In this document: piece by piece, positions 35,230-43,951 of the stretch
Layout of the letters: each line of letters opens with the position of its first letter
Numbering within the stretch: position 1 is the first letter of the stretch
NCBI GenBank assembly: GCA_004556155.1
Contig: SFIM01000016.1
Coordinates: forward strand, 1 to 64,000
Reading direction: 5' to 3'
Length of the DNA: 64,000 nt
From: Clostridiales bacterium
GTDB lineage: Bacteria; Bacillota; Clostridia; Christensenellales; Aristaeellaceae
The notes under the pieces: generated by a model
The model's database searches: none
Told to the model about the DNA's origin: nothing
What the model saw: the letters and a program-made list of their open reading frames with translations, nothing else
Made by a program: the position numbers and the translations under genes

Positions 35230-36492
35230 ATGGATCGCTACAAGCTGCTGATTACGGGCGGTGCGCCGCTGCGGGGAGAAACTACAGTGTTTGGGGGCAA
35301 GAATACCTCCGTGGCCGTCGTTCCCGCGATGCTTTTGTGTGATGAGCCCTGCGTGGTGGAAAACCTGCCCGATATTGAAGATATCCATGTGGTTTACGAT
35401 ATGCTGAACCTGCTGGGGGCCAAGGTGGATTACGAGCCCAAGGCGCGCCGCATGACGGTGGATCCCCGGCCGGTAAACAGCTTTCATGTTCCCTATCAGT
35501 ATACGCAGCGCATGCGCGCCAGCTATTATCTGTGGGGCGCGCTGCTGGGCCGCTGCGGTCAGTGCGAGGTGGGCTATCCCGGCGGCTGCGCCATCGGCAA
35601 TCGCCCCTTTGAGCAGCATGTGAAGGGCTTCCGTGCCCTGGGCGCGCAGGTGGACGATTACGGCGGCATGATCTACGCCAAGGGCGATATGGTGGGCGCG
35701 GATGTGTTCTTTGACCGCATCACCGTGGGCGGCACCATCAATGTGATGCTGGCCGCCGCCAAGGCGCATGGCAACACCACCATTCATAATGCGGCGCGCG
35801 AGCCGCATATTGTGGACTTGGCGAACTTCCTCAATTCCATGGGCGGTCGTGTGCGCGGCGCGGGCACGGATACCATCCGCATCCGCGGCGTGGATTATAT
35901 GCACGGCAGCCGCTATTCCGTTATTCCCGATCAGATTGAAACGGGCACGCTGATGATCGCGGCGGCGGCTACGCACGGCGATGTGACCATTCGCGGCTGC
36001 ATTCCCACCCATATGGAAGCGCTGACCGCCAAGCTGCTGGAAATGGGCGTGCAGGTGACCAGCACCGACGATACCATCCGCGTGCGTGCGGAGCGGCAGC
36101 ATCGCGCCGTCAACATCAAAACGCAGGAATATCCCGGCTTCCCCACCGATTTGCAGCAGCCCATGAGCGCCATGCTCACCTGCGCGGCGGGCGACAGCCT
36201 GGTGATTGAGACCATCTTTGAAAACCGCTTCAAGCACCTGGTGGAAATGCAGCGCATGGGCGCGAAGGTGCGCATTGTGGAGCAGACGGCCATCATCGAG
36301 GGAGTGGATGCGCTCTACGGCGCGCCCGTTACGGCTACCGATCTGCGCGCGGGCGCGGCGCTGGTGATTGCGGGCCTGATGGCCAAGGGTACGACCGAGA
36401 TCTACGAGCCCAGCTATATTGAACGTGGGTATGAGCGCATTGAGGATAAGCTGCGTGCGCTGGGGGCGGATATCGCCCGCGTGCCGCTGTAA
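35230..36492 (+). CDS. murA: UDP-N-acetylglucosamine 1-carboxyvinyltransferase
   Basis: MurA adds enolpyruvate to UDP-GlcNAc, the first committed step of peptidoglycan synthesis. The 420 residues contain Lys24-Asn25 (GGKN), the active-site Cys120 in PGGCAIG (the fosfomycin target, so no intrinsic resistance by substitution), and PTDLQQP with the catalytic Asp. I place the start at 35230 (MDRYKLL), preceded by GGATGGAG; the open frame extends left. Bacillota often have two copies (murA/murZ) and this alone does not tell which. A J-domain gene follows after 37 bases. Confidence 0.95.
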   Translation: MDRYKLLITGGAPLRGETTVFGGKNTSVAVVPAMLLCDEPCVVENLPDIEDIHVVYDMLNLLGAKVDYEPKARRMTVDPRPVNSFHVPYQYTQRMRASYYLWGALLGRCGQCEVGYPGGCAIGNRPFEQHVKGFRALGAQVDDYGGMIYAKGDMVGADVFFDRITVGGTINVMLAAAKAHGNTTIHNAAREPHIVDLANFLNSMGGRVRGAGTDTIRIRGVDYMHGSRYSVIPDQIETGTLMIAAAATHGDVTIRGCIPTHMEALTAKLLEMGVQVTSTDDTIRVRAERQHRAVNIKTQEYPGFPTDLQQPMSAMLTCAAGDSLVIETIFENRFKHLVEMQRMGAKVRIVEQTAIIEGVDALYGAPVTATDLRAGAALVIAGLMAKGTTEIYEPSYIERGYERIEDKLRALGADIARVPL

Positions 36493-36529
36493 TGCGGATG
36501 GATAAACGGATGGAAAGGAGGCGCTGGCT

Positions 36530-37048
36530 GTGAACGCATTTGAAACCTTGGGGCTGCGCTGGGACGCTGATCAAGCGCAGGTGCATGCCGCGTACCGCAG
36601 CCGCGTCAAGGGCTGCCATCCCGATCAGTTTCAGGATCAGGCGCAGGCCGACCAGGCGCAGGAGCAATTGATCCGCCTGAACCTGGCCTACGAGGAAGCG
36701 CTGCGCATCGCCGCCAAGCGGCAAATTGGCTTTAACACCGTATCCTGTGAGGATGCAAAAACGCTGGCGCGCAAGCTGATGGAGCAGGGCCGCAATGAAA
36801 ACGCCCTGCGTCAGCTGGCTCGCGCCGATAGCAAGGATGCGCAGTGGTACTGCCTGCAGGGCGAGATTCTGATGAATCTGCACCAGTATGACAGCGCGCA
36901 TCAGAGCTTCCGCGAGGCGGTGCGCCGCGAGCCGGACAACCTGCAATTCCGCCGTGGGGCCTTTAACGCCGCTATGACGCTGAAAAAGCACCAGCGCCCT
37001 GTGCAGCGCGCGGTGGACGCGGTGGGAAGACTGTTTGGGAAAAAATAA
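36530..37048 (+). CDS. J-domain and TPR protein
   Basis: A 172-residue protein with an N-terminal J-domain (residues 2-65) that keeps the HPD triad (GCHPDQF), so it could stimulate a DnaK. The C-terminal half has two TPR-like helix pairs (LARADSKDAQWYCLQGEILM, then AHQSFREAVRREPDN). It starts with GTG at 36530, supported by AAAGGAGG 8 bases upstream. It lacks the zinc fingers of true DnaJ. It is probably cotranscribed with murA, and its client is unknown. Confidence 0.85.
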   Translation: MNAFETLGLRWDADQAQVHAAYRSRVKGCHPDQFQDQAQADQAQEQLIRLNLAYEEALRIAAKRQIGFNTVSCEDAKTLARKLMEQGRNENALRQLARADSKDAQWYCLQGEILMNLHQYDSAHQSFREAVRREPDNLQFRRGAFNAAMTLKKHQRPVQRAVDAVGRLFGKK

Positions 37049-37086
37049 TAATTGGATGAAGGAAGATTCGCCCTTCATTATACAAC

Positions 37087-37114
37087 AAAAAGGCCGCATA
37101 TTGCGGCCTTTTTT
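37087..37114. terminator. Bidirectional terminator
   Basis: AAAAAGGCCGCA and TGCGGCCTTTTTT form a perfect stem with a 3-base loop between convergent genes. Confidence 0.9.
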
Positions 37115-37139
37115 GCTGGCTTGTGGGAGGGCAAGCCGT

Positions 37140-38327
37140 TTATTTGCTTTTCTTGTTTTTCCTGCGCAGGCTATCCCACAGGCGGCTCCAGGGCAGCACG
37201 CTTTTTTGGGTGCCCGGTTCCAGCTTGCCCGCGTCCGCGTCCAGCGTTACCTTGCAGATGTTGGCCACCAGGGGGCCGGCGATCAGTCCCAGCGTGCCCA
37301 TGATCTGAAAACCGGCGAACATGGACATCATCGTAACCAGCGGGTACAGGCCCAGCTGTTTGCCTACGATGCGCGGCTCGATGATCTGGCGCACCGTCAC
37401 GGTGACCAGATAAATGACGAACAGGCCGAGCGCCGTGTAATAATCGCCGATAATCAGCGCGCCGATGGCCCAGGTGTTCAGGAAGAGCCCTGCGCCGATG
37501 ACGGGCAGCACATCCGCCACGCCGATGAGCATGCCCAGCAGCAGCGCATAGGGCTTGTGCATGATAACCAGACCGGCGATGATGATCAGCATCAGCACGA
37601 AGGAAATGAAGACCTGCGCGCGCACCTGGCCGAAAATCGCTGTGAACACGCCGCCCTTGATCAGGCGGAAATCCTTGACCACCTGCGAGGGAAACTGGCT
37701 GCGGAAGAACCCGGCGATGCGCTCCTTATCATAGCTGAAATAGAAGGTGGCCATGATGGTGAACAGCACAGAAAGGATGATCATGGGCAGCGAGGATACC
37801 GTGGAAATGGTGAAGCTGGCGATCCAGCCGGTGATGTTGGCCGCCCAGGAGGCGACGTTTGATACCATGCTGGCCAGCATGCCCGATACGCGCTCTATAA
37901 AATCGGCGGGCAAAAGATACTCGTAGTCCTCATACAGCGCGGTGACCCACACTGTCAGCTGGTTGACGAACGCGCGGGCCATATCGGGCAGTGTCCGGGC
38001 CAGGCTGATACATTCGCGCACCAGCTTGTCGGTGATGGTGAAAAACAGAATGGTGATCAGCCCATACAGCAGCAGCATGCACAATAGCGTTGCGATGGAG
38101 CGGGCGGCCTTGAAGCGCTTGAATGCCTTGCGCAGCAGCCGCGCCACAGGCTCCATCAGCGAGGCGAAAACCAGCGCCAGCACAAAGGGCCAGCAGAAGG
38201 GGAACAGCTGCACCGCGATATAGCAGGCCAGCACCACGGCTGCAATGATCAGCAGCCGCCTGGGCACGTCGTTCATGCCCTGATTCCAATCAGCCAACCG
38301 CTGTAGAAAGGGGGTGGTGTTGCTCAT
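37140..38327 (-). CDS. AI-2E/YtvI-family membrane protein
   Basis: A 395-residue membrane protein with about eight hydrophobic segments of the AI-2E transporter (PerM/YtvI) family. The late block GVADVLPVIGAGLFLNTWAIG and the C-terminal EPRIVGKQLGLYPLVTMMSMFAG are characteristic. In spore formers YtvI is linked to sporulation; other members export signal molecules or ions. The start at 38327 follows GGAGG by 6 bases. The C-terminus is basic. It is a single gene with no partners that would fix the substrate. Confidence 0.88.
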   Translation of the reverse strand: MSNTTPFLQRLADWNQGMNDVPRRLLIIAAVVLACYIAVQLFPFCWPFVLALVFASLMEPVARLLRKAFKRFKAARSIATLLCMLLLYGLITILFFTITDKLVRECISLARTLPDMARAFVNQLTVWVTALYEDYEYLLPADFIERVSGMLASMVSNVASWAANITGWIASFTISTVSSLPMIILSVLFTIMATFYFSYDKERIAGFFRSQFPSQVVKDFRLIKGGVFTAIFGQVRAQVFISFVLMLIIIAGLVIMHKPYALLLGMLIGVADVLPVIGAGLFLNTWAIGALIIGDYYTALGLFVIYLVTVTVRQIIEPRIVGKQLGLYPLVTMMSMFAGFQIMGTLGLIAGPLVANICKVTLDADAGKLEPGTQKSVLPWSRLWDSLRRKNKKSK

Positions 38328-38482
38328 GATCGCCTCCATAGGGAAAATGATTTCGGATCGATTTCGCCGCGCCCTGCGCATCGCAACACCATTATAGCAG
38401 ATTGCGGGCCAAAAGGCAAACATGATTGCGGCAATGTAAAAGCGCCTTTCCAGGCAGGCTGCCTGGAAAGGCGATGGACGGT

Positions 38483-39337
38483 TTAGATTTCGATGTCCAC
38501 ATACAGCGGATAGTGGTCCGACACGCAGTCGAACCATGCGTCGTTTAGCCGCTTGTAGGATTGAATGGCGACGGCGGAGCCGTTCTTGACGATGATGTGA
38601 TCCAGCGCATCATGGTATACGCCGGGCTCGCCGCGCTCAAAGCCGTCGGGGGCGCAGAAGTGATGCCCCTTGGTTTCATCGCGTTCGCCTGTGCACAGAT
38701 CGTGCGCTTCCGTCCAGCCCAGCTTGGCCACTTCGTTCATGCACGCGCTGTCGATGCCCGCGTTAAAATCGCCCATAATAAAGGCGGGGCAGGCATATTT
38801 GGTGATCAGCTCTTCCGCCTTTTGAATGGCCAGGGAGATCTGATATACGCGCGCGATATTGGAATGCGGCTGGTAGTTGAACCGTTCCGGGTTGCCGGAT
38901 TTCCACCACAGATGGGTGGATACCACGATAACCCGCTTGCCGGTGGACAACTCCTCAAACACGCCGAAGGTGTAGGATTTGGTGCGGGCGTTGTTGAAGG
39001 AGCCTTCATAGCCGGGCACGGCTTCTGGATAGAGGTAATAGCCCGTCTCGATGGGGAAGAATTTATCGTCCCGGTAGTAGATGGGCGTGTCGCCGCCAGT
39101 AACCAGCTTGTAGCTTATCCGTTCCCCCTGCGGCGTGGCGTATTCAAAAAGGCTTTGCATGATCAGCCGTTCCATCAGATGGGAGGATTCCTGCACGGCC
39201 AGGATGTCCGGGCAGATCTGCTGATATGCCCGCACCAGCCCGGCAGAACGCACGTCAGCCGAGCAATCCATGCCCAGCCGCGCCCATTTTTCGTTGTTGT
39301 GGTCATATTTCCACTGGTTGTTTGTCATCAGAATCAT
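38483..39337 (-). CDS. Endonuclease/exonuclease/phosphatase-family hydrolase
   Basis: A 284-residue EEP-fold, metal-dependent phosphoester hydrolase. Motifs in order are DILAVQESSH (metal Glu), VSTHLWWK, MGDFNAG, LDHIIVKNG and the closing SDHYPLYVDI (catalytic His). It has no signal peptide, so it acts in the cytoplasm. It is the last gene after an ABC importer (96-base gap), suggesting that it processes a phosphorylated imported compound. The start at 39337 has AAGGAG 10 bases upstream. Confidence 0.88.
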   Translation of the reverse strand: MILMTNNQWKYDHNNEKWARLGMDCSADVRSAGLVRAYQQICPDILAVQESSHLMERLIMQSLFEYATPQGERISYKLVTGGDTPIYYRDDKFFPIETGYYLYPEAVPGYEGSFNNARTKSYTFGVFEELSTGKRVIVVSTHLWWKSGNPERFNYQPHSNIARVYQISLAIQKAEELITKYACPAFIMGDFNAGIDSACMNEVAKLGWTEAHDLCTGERDETKGHHFCAPDGFERGEPGVYHDALDHIIVKNGSAVAIQSYKRLNDAWFDCVSDHYPLYVDIEI

Positions 39338-39433
39338 ACGACAGTACTCCTTGCTGCTTGAAAGCTGGCTGCGGCGGGCCATGGAAAGGGGGAGCGCCGC
39401 AGGACGCTCCCCGCTTAATAAGGCTTGCGCGGA

Positions 39434-41074
39434 TTAGAAGCTGTTGTGCAGCTTGTTGTTGAAGAATTCGATGTAGTAATCGTAGTTGTACTGCTCCAGC
39501 TGCTTGAGGTAGGCGTTCCAGCTTTCGTCGGTTACGCCGTGCAGAATGCTCTCGGATACGAAGGCGTTGATTACGGTGGACAGGCCGTCGCACATGAAAT
39601 CAAACTCTTCCTGCGCCTCGGCAGGCACGATGTTGGTGTTCATGGCCGGGGCATAGCCGCCGCGCTCGGTGATGTTGCGGATGGTGGCGATGCGGTATAC
39701 GTTGCCGTCGGCGTAGTTGGTCATGTCATAGTTCTGCGCATGCAGCACCAGGGAGCCGTAGTCCACGCAGCCAACGGTATTGTAATAGTTCAGGCTGGAG
39801 CCATCCAGGATGATGCCCTTTTCCACATAGTCGCCGTAGCCAGCGTCGATGAGCTTCTGTACATGCGCGGCATAGCCCTCAGGATCGGTTTCCTGGCTGG
39901 GGCAGTATACCATCTCGTAGTGATAGTCGTCGTCCACATAATCCCAGAAGATGCCCTGTTCGCCCAGGAACACTTCGATGGCGCGGGTAGGTTCGGAGAT
40001 GTAATCATAGAAGCGCAGGGCGGCCTCTACGTTCTTGCAGGACTTGCTGATCACGAAGGCGTTGCGGTTGGCATGGTTGAATTCACGGTGGCAGAAGCTT
40101 TCTTCATAGCCGGGCACAGTGATCTTGGGCAGGCCGTCATACTGCATGGCGTTGGCCGTGTCGGTGATCAGGTAGGAGGGCGCCCAGGCGCCGAAGATGC
40201 CAGAACGCATGGCGTCGCACTCGGCGGTGTATTGATCGGAGGTGGAGGACAGGCCTTCCAGGTTCAGCAGGCCTTCCTGACCCAGCTGATAGAAGTAGGT
40301 CAGGAAATCCCGGAATGCCTGGGTATCCACGGCGTGGGTGACGTTGCCGTTTTCATCGATCTTGTAGAAGATGGAGTTGGTGATGGGCAGGCCCCACAGC
40401 GCGGCGAAGTTCAGCGGCTGGCCCTGGCCATACTTGAGGTTGATGTTGATGGGATACTCATCGTTGGGGTCGCCGTTGCCGTTGGCGTCCTGATCGCGGA
40501 AGGCAACCAGCACATCGTGCAGCTCATCCAGCGTGGTGGGCACTTCCAGGTTCAGGTTCTTGAGCCACTGATAGTTCATATACAGCACGCCATAGGAGTA
40601 GTGGCGCTCGGAGTCATACACGCTGCCCATCAGGCTGTAGATGTTGCCGTCGGGATAGGTGGTAGCGTCCACCCAGCCGTCGATGTACTTTTCGCATACT
40701 TCATAGTAGGTGGGGGCGTACTGCTTGATCTCATCCATGGTGAACACATGCCACAGGCCCGTGTTCTGGCTCACGATGGAGTCGGTCATCTTGTTGCCGC
40801 ACATGAAGATATCCGGCAGGTTGTTGGTGTTGGTCAGCACGGAGGAAAGCTGCTCTTTCATGGTTTCTTCGGGCAGCTCGATCCAGTTGATCTTCAGGTT
40901 GCAGGCCTTTTCCACTTCCTGCACCCAGTGCTTTTCGGAGTAGGATTCGGTGCTGTCATAGGGACGGCGGCCGATGCAGATGGTCAGTTGGGTGGGTTCC
41001 TCGGCGATGGCGAAGCTGCACAGGGACAGCAGAATGGCCAGGGAAAGGAACAGCGCGACGATACGGGTTTTCAT
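39434..41074 (-). CDS. ABC importer solute-binding protein
   Basis: A 546-residue binding protein of the LplA/LipO/YtcQ group. The signal ends AFAIA-EE and has no lipobox cysteine, which is unusual for a binding protein in a monoderm. A calcium-binding loop, DQDANGNGDPNDE (residues 194-206), matches the one known in AlgQ-type proteins of this group. Two permease genes lie upstream in the same operon, with no ATPase gene; such systems often share an MsmX-type ATPase encoded elsewhere. Probable ligands are oligosaccharides or sugar derivatives. Confidence 0.93.
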   Translation of the reverse strand: MKTRIVALFLSLAILLSLCSFAIAEEPTQLTICIGRRPYDSTESYSEKHWVQEVEKACNLKINWIELPEETMKEQLSSVLTNTNNLPDIFMCGNKMTDSIVSQNTGLWHVFTMDEIKQYAPTYYEVCEKYIDGWVDATTYPDGNIYSLMGSVYDSERHYSYGVLYMNYQWLKNLNLEVPTTLDELHDVLVAFRDQDANGNGDPNDEYPININLKYGQGQPLNFAALWGLPITNSIFYKIDENGNVTHAVDTQAFRDFLTYFYQLGQEGLLNLEGLSSTSDQYTAECDAMRSGIFGAWAPSYLITDTANAMQYDGLPKITVPGYEESFCHREFNHANRNAFVISKSCKNVEAALRFYDYISEPTRAIEVFLGEQGIFWDYVDDDYHYEMVYCPSQETDPEGYAAHVQKLIDAGYGDYVEKGIILDGSSLNYYNTVGCVDYGSLVLHAQNYDMTNYADGNVYRIATIRNITERGGYAPAMNTNIVPAEAQEEFDFMCDGLSTVINAFVSESILHGVTDESWNAYLKQLEQYNYDYYIEFFNNKLHNSF

Positions 41075-41125
41075 TCTTTTTCCCTCCGTTTGAATTATGA
41101 TGTAAAAGCGGAAATCCTTCCGCCT

Positions 41126-42007
41126 TTATCCCTTGATGGAGCCGATCATGACGCCCTGCACAAAATACTTTTGCAGGAACGGATACAGGCACATGATCGG
41201 CAGGGCCGATAGCACGATCACCGCGTAGCGCACGGTCTGTACCAGGCGCAGCACCTCGGCGTTGGCGTCCGATTCCATAATGCTTTCGGTGCCGGTGGTC
41301 ATCAGTAATAGGTGGCGCAGGTATAATTGCAGGGGTTGCAGCGACGCATCGGTGGTGTATACCAGGGCGTTGTAGTAGTTGTTCCAATGCGCCACGGCGA
41401 TATAAAGCGAAATAACGGCGATAATTGCCTTGGACAGGGGAATGACAAACATGAAGAAGAAACGGGTATTGGAGCAGCCGTCGATGAATGCGGCCTCGCG
41501 CAGCTCATCCGGAATGCTGGAGGAGCAGAACGTACGGATCAGGATGATGTTGTAGGCTGTTACGCTGCCCAGGAAGATCAGCAGCAGGCGCGTGTTGGTC
41601 AGGTGCAGGGCGGAGCATACGATATAGGTGGGAATCAGACCGCCATTGAAATACATGGTAAAGGTGATTAGCCCCATAATCAGGCCGCGGCCTTCCATAT
41701 CCCGGCGGGATAGCGCGTAGCCGCAGGGCAGCGATATTGCCAGGCCAAACAGCGTTCCGCCCAGGGTGTAGAGGATCGTGTTGCCGTAACCTACCCACAG
41801 CTGCTTTTGGGAGAAGGCGTATTCATAGGCGGTGAACTTCATATTGACCGGCAGCAGAATCAGCGCGCCGGAGTTGACATAGGTGCCGTCGGATACGGAG
41901 GCGACGATAACGTACCAGATGGGGTATACGCAGATGACGATTAGCAGGGCAAGGATTACATAGAAGAAGCCATTGAGGATGACTTCGCCGGTGCTCATTC
42001 TTTTCAT
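41126..42007 (-). CDS. Carbohydrate ABC transporter permease (LplC/YtcP-like)
   Basis: A 293-residue permease with six membrane segments. The ATPase-contact EAA loop reads ELREAAFIDGCSNTRFFFMFVIPLS around residues 185-209. It forms the importer with the preceding permease and the binding protein. I choose the ATG at 42007, which follows GAGGTG by about 6 bases; a GTG 9 bases earlier lacks a site. It starts 10 bases after the upstream permease stop. Confidence 0.93.
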   Translation of the reverse strand: MKRMSTGEVILNGFFYVILALLIVICVYPIWYVIVASVSDGTYVNSGALILLPVNMKFTAYEYAFSQKQLWVGYGNTILYTLGGTLFGLAISLPCGYALSRRDMEGRGLIMGLITFTMYFNGGLIPTYIVCSALHLTNTRLLLIFLGSVTAYNIILIRTFCSSSIPDELREAAFIDGCSNTRFFFMFVIPLSKAIIAVISLYIAVAHWNNYYNALVYTTDASLQPLQLYLRHLLLMTTGTESIMESDANAEVLRLVQTVRYAVIVLSALPIMCLYPFLQKYFVQGVMIGSIKG

Positions 42008-42017
42008 AGCGCTCACC

Positions 42018-42956
42018 TCACCACAGGCTGCTGCCGGAGAGCTTGCTGGACGCTTTGTTCACCAGGATCAGCAGGATAAAATTGATCACGTTGTTAAACA
42101 GGCTGATGGCAGCGGAATAGCTGTACTTGTTGTTCATCATGCCCATTTTGTACACATAGGTGCTGATGACTTCCGATACGCTCAGGTTCAGGTCGGCCTG
42201 CATGCTGTAAATCTTTTCAAAGCCCGTGGACATCATGCTGCCAAACTTCAGAATCAGCATGATGGCGATGGTTTCGCCGATGCCGGGCAGGTCGATATGC
42301 CAGATGCGCCGCAGCTTGCCCGCGCCGTCGATCATGGCGGCTTCATGCAGGCCCGGGTCGATGCTGGTCAGCGCGGCCAGATAGATGATGGAGTTCCAGC
42401 CCATCTGCTGCCATACGCCCGACCATACGTATACATGGCGGAAGTACTTGGCCTCGCCCATCAACTGCACCGGGGTGCCGCCCAGCGCGCGCACGATGGT
42501 GCTGAACCAGCCGCTGTTTACCGAGAACATGCAGCTCATCATGCCAACCAGCACCACCACGGAAATAAAGTGGGGCATGTAGGTGGCCGTCTGCGTGACG
42601 CGGCGGAAGCGCTTGCTGGGCACATTGTGCATGATCAGCGCCAACAGGATGGGGAAGGGGAAGCCTGCGGCCAGGTCATACAGGCTCAGCAGCAGGGTGT
42701 TGCGCACGATTACGGGAAACTGATTAGCCTTGAAGAAGAAATTGAACCACTTCATGCCCACCCATTTGCTGCCCGTGATGCCGTTGGCAAAGCTGAAATT
42801 GCGGAAGGCAATTTGCACGCCGTACATGGGCCAGTAATTAAAAAGTGCAAAGAACACCAGCGCCGGCAGAACCATGACGTACAACGCCTTGTTCTGCATG
42901 ATATTTGAGAGTTTTCGGGATTTTTCCCGCTGCTTTTTCAACACCGTGTTGCTCAT
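42018..42956 (-). CDS. Carbohydrate ABC transporter permease (LplB-like)
   Basis: A 312-residue permease with six membrane segments and a basic N-terminal arm. The EAA loop is HEAAMIDGAGKLRRIWHIDLPG. It is the first gene of the importer operon, driven by the promoter at 43044-43073. The start at 42956 follows GGAGG by 8 bases. LplB-type permeases pair with an LplC-type partner and a calcium-loop binding protein, as here. Confidence 0.93.
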   Translation of the reverse strand: MSNTVLKKQREKSRKLSNIMQNKALYVMVLPALVFFALFNYWPMYGVQIAFRNFSFANGITGSKWVGMKWFNFFFKANQFPVIVRNTLLLSLYDLAAGFPFPILLALIMHNVPSKRFRRVTQTATYMPHFISVVVLVGMMSCMFSVNSGWFSTIVRALGGTPVQLMGEAKYFRHVYVWSGVWQQMGWNSIIYLAALTSIDPGLHEAAMIDGAGKLRRIWHIDLPGIGETIAIMLILKFGSMMSTGFEKIYSMQADLNLSVSEVISTYVYKMGMMNNKYSYSAAISLFNNVINFILLILVNKASSKLSGSSLW

Positions 42957-43033
42957 GATGCGTGCCTCCATCGTCAGGACTTTTCATGAATTGCTTTTGA
43001 ATTGCTGCTTGCGGATTTACCGATCAAATTCAT

Positions 43034-43073
43034 TGACACAGTCAGTTTAGCATGGTATCATTTTAATTGTCAA
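43034..43073 (-). promoter_or_regulatory. Promoter of the importer operon with palindrome
   Basis: On the minus strand TTGACA (43073-43068), an 18-base spacer and TAAACT (43049-43044). TGAC-ACA-GTCA (43034-43044) is a palindrome at the -10/+1 region and could be an operator for the divergent DeoR-type protein. Confidence 0.65.
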
Positions 43074-43131
43074 CGATGCCAAAAATGTTGAAAAAGTTTC
43101 ATTTTTGCCTGTCATTTTGGAGTGAAATGGT

Positions 43132-43884
43132 ATGACCAATCGTCAGCTTGAACTGGTGAAACTGCTGGAAAACAACGGCTCGCTTACCATCCGTGAGCTG
43201 TCGCAGAACCTGTATATCAGCGAATCAACCGTGCGCCGCGATTTGGCCGCGCTGGAAAAGGCCAATCTGATTGCCCGCACAGATCAGGGCATCATCGCCC
43301 TCAAGCGCGATCATGGCGGCGTGTCGCTATCCTATTCGCTAAAAACCTACGAAAAGGAAAAGCGCCTGATTGCTCGCGAGGCGGTAAAGCTGGTGGAGGA
43401 TAAGAGCACGATCTTCCTTTCCTCGGCCAGCACGACGATGTTTATGATTCCGCTTCTGGCACGCAAAAACAAGCTGACGATCATTACCGACGGCTTGGAG
43501 CATGCGCTGAAGGCTGCGTCCCTGGGGATCAAAACGATATGCATCGGCGGCGTAGTAATCCCCAGCGGCAAAACGGCTAGCGGTTTGCTGGCTGAAGAGA
43601 TGCTCTCCCGCCTGCATGCGAACATCGCATTCTTTTCTGTGCCGCACGTTTCGCCTACCGGCAATGTGTGGCATTATTCGGCGGAGAAAATAAAGATCAT
43701 TCATGCCATGATGGCCAACTGCGATCAGAACGTGCTGCTGTGCACCACCAAGATCATCAGCAATATTGCCGAAACCTATCTGGTGTGCCATACGGATGAT
43801 TTTGATCGTATTGTCTCCGAAGCCCCGCTGCCGCCCGAGCTGCCGCTCAAGGCCGCGCGGCAAGATGAAAACGCGCAAGAATAA
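43132..43884 (+). CDS. DeoR-family transcriptional regulator
   Basis: A 250-residue regulator with an N-terminal DeoR winged helix (SLTIRELSQNLYISESTVRR) and a C-terminal sugar-phosphate-sensing domain (ISSASTT-like FLSSASTTMFMIP, then ITDGLEHALKA). DeoR repressors usually respond to phosphorylated sugars. It is divergent from the importer operon, so it likely controls it. The ATG follows GGAG by 9 bases. A terminator follows. Confidence 0.93.
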   Translation: MTNRQLELVKLLENNGSLTIRELSQNLYISESTVRRDLAALEKANLIARTDQGIIALKRDHGGVSLSYSLKTYEKEKRLIAREAVKLVEDKSTIFLSSASTTMFMIPLLARKNKLTIITDGLEHALKAASLGIKTICIGGVVIPSGKTASGLLAEEMLSRLHANIAFFSVPHVSPTGNVWHYSAEKIKIIHAMMANCDQNVLLCTTKIISNIAETYLVCHTDDFDRIVSEAPLPPELPLKAARQDENAQE

Positions 43885-43900
43885 AGCGAAGATAGCAAAC

Positions 43901-43940
43901 AAAAACGCCCCCGTCAATTTCTGACGAGGGCGAATTTTTT
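43901..43940. terminator. Bidirectional terminator
   Basis: CGCCCCCGTCA pairs with TGACGAGGGCG, with A and T runs on both sides. It lies between the convergent DeoR and surface-protein genes. Confidence 0.85.
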
Positions 43941-43951
43941 ATGGTTTGCGT

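Noticed and set aside
35587..35589. Possible fosfomycin resistance through MurA
   Set aside because: The active-site Cys120 is present, so there is no resistance substitution.
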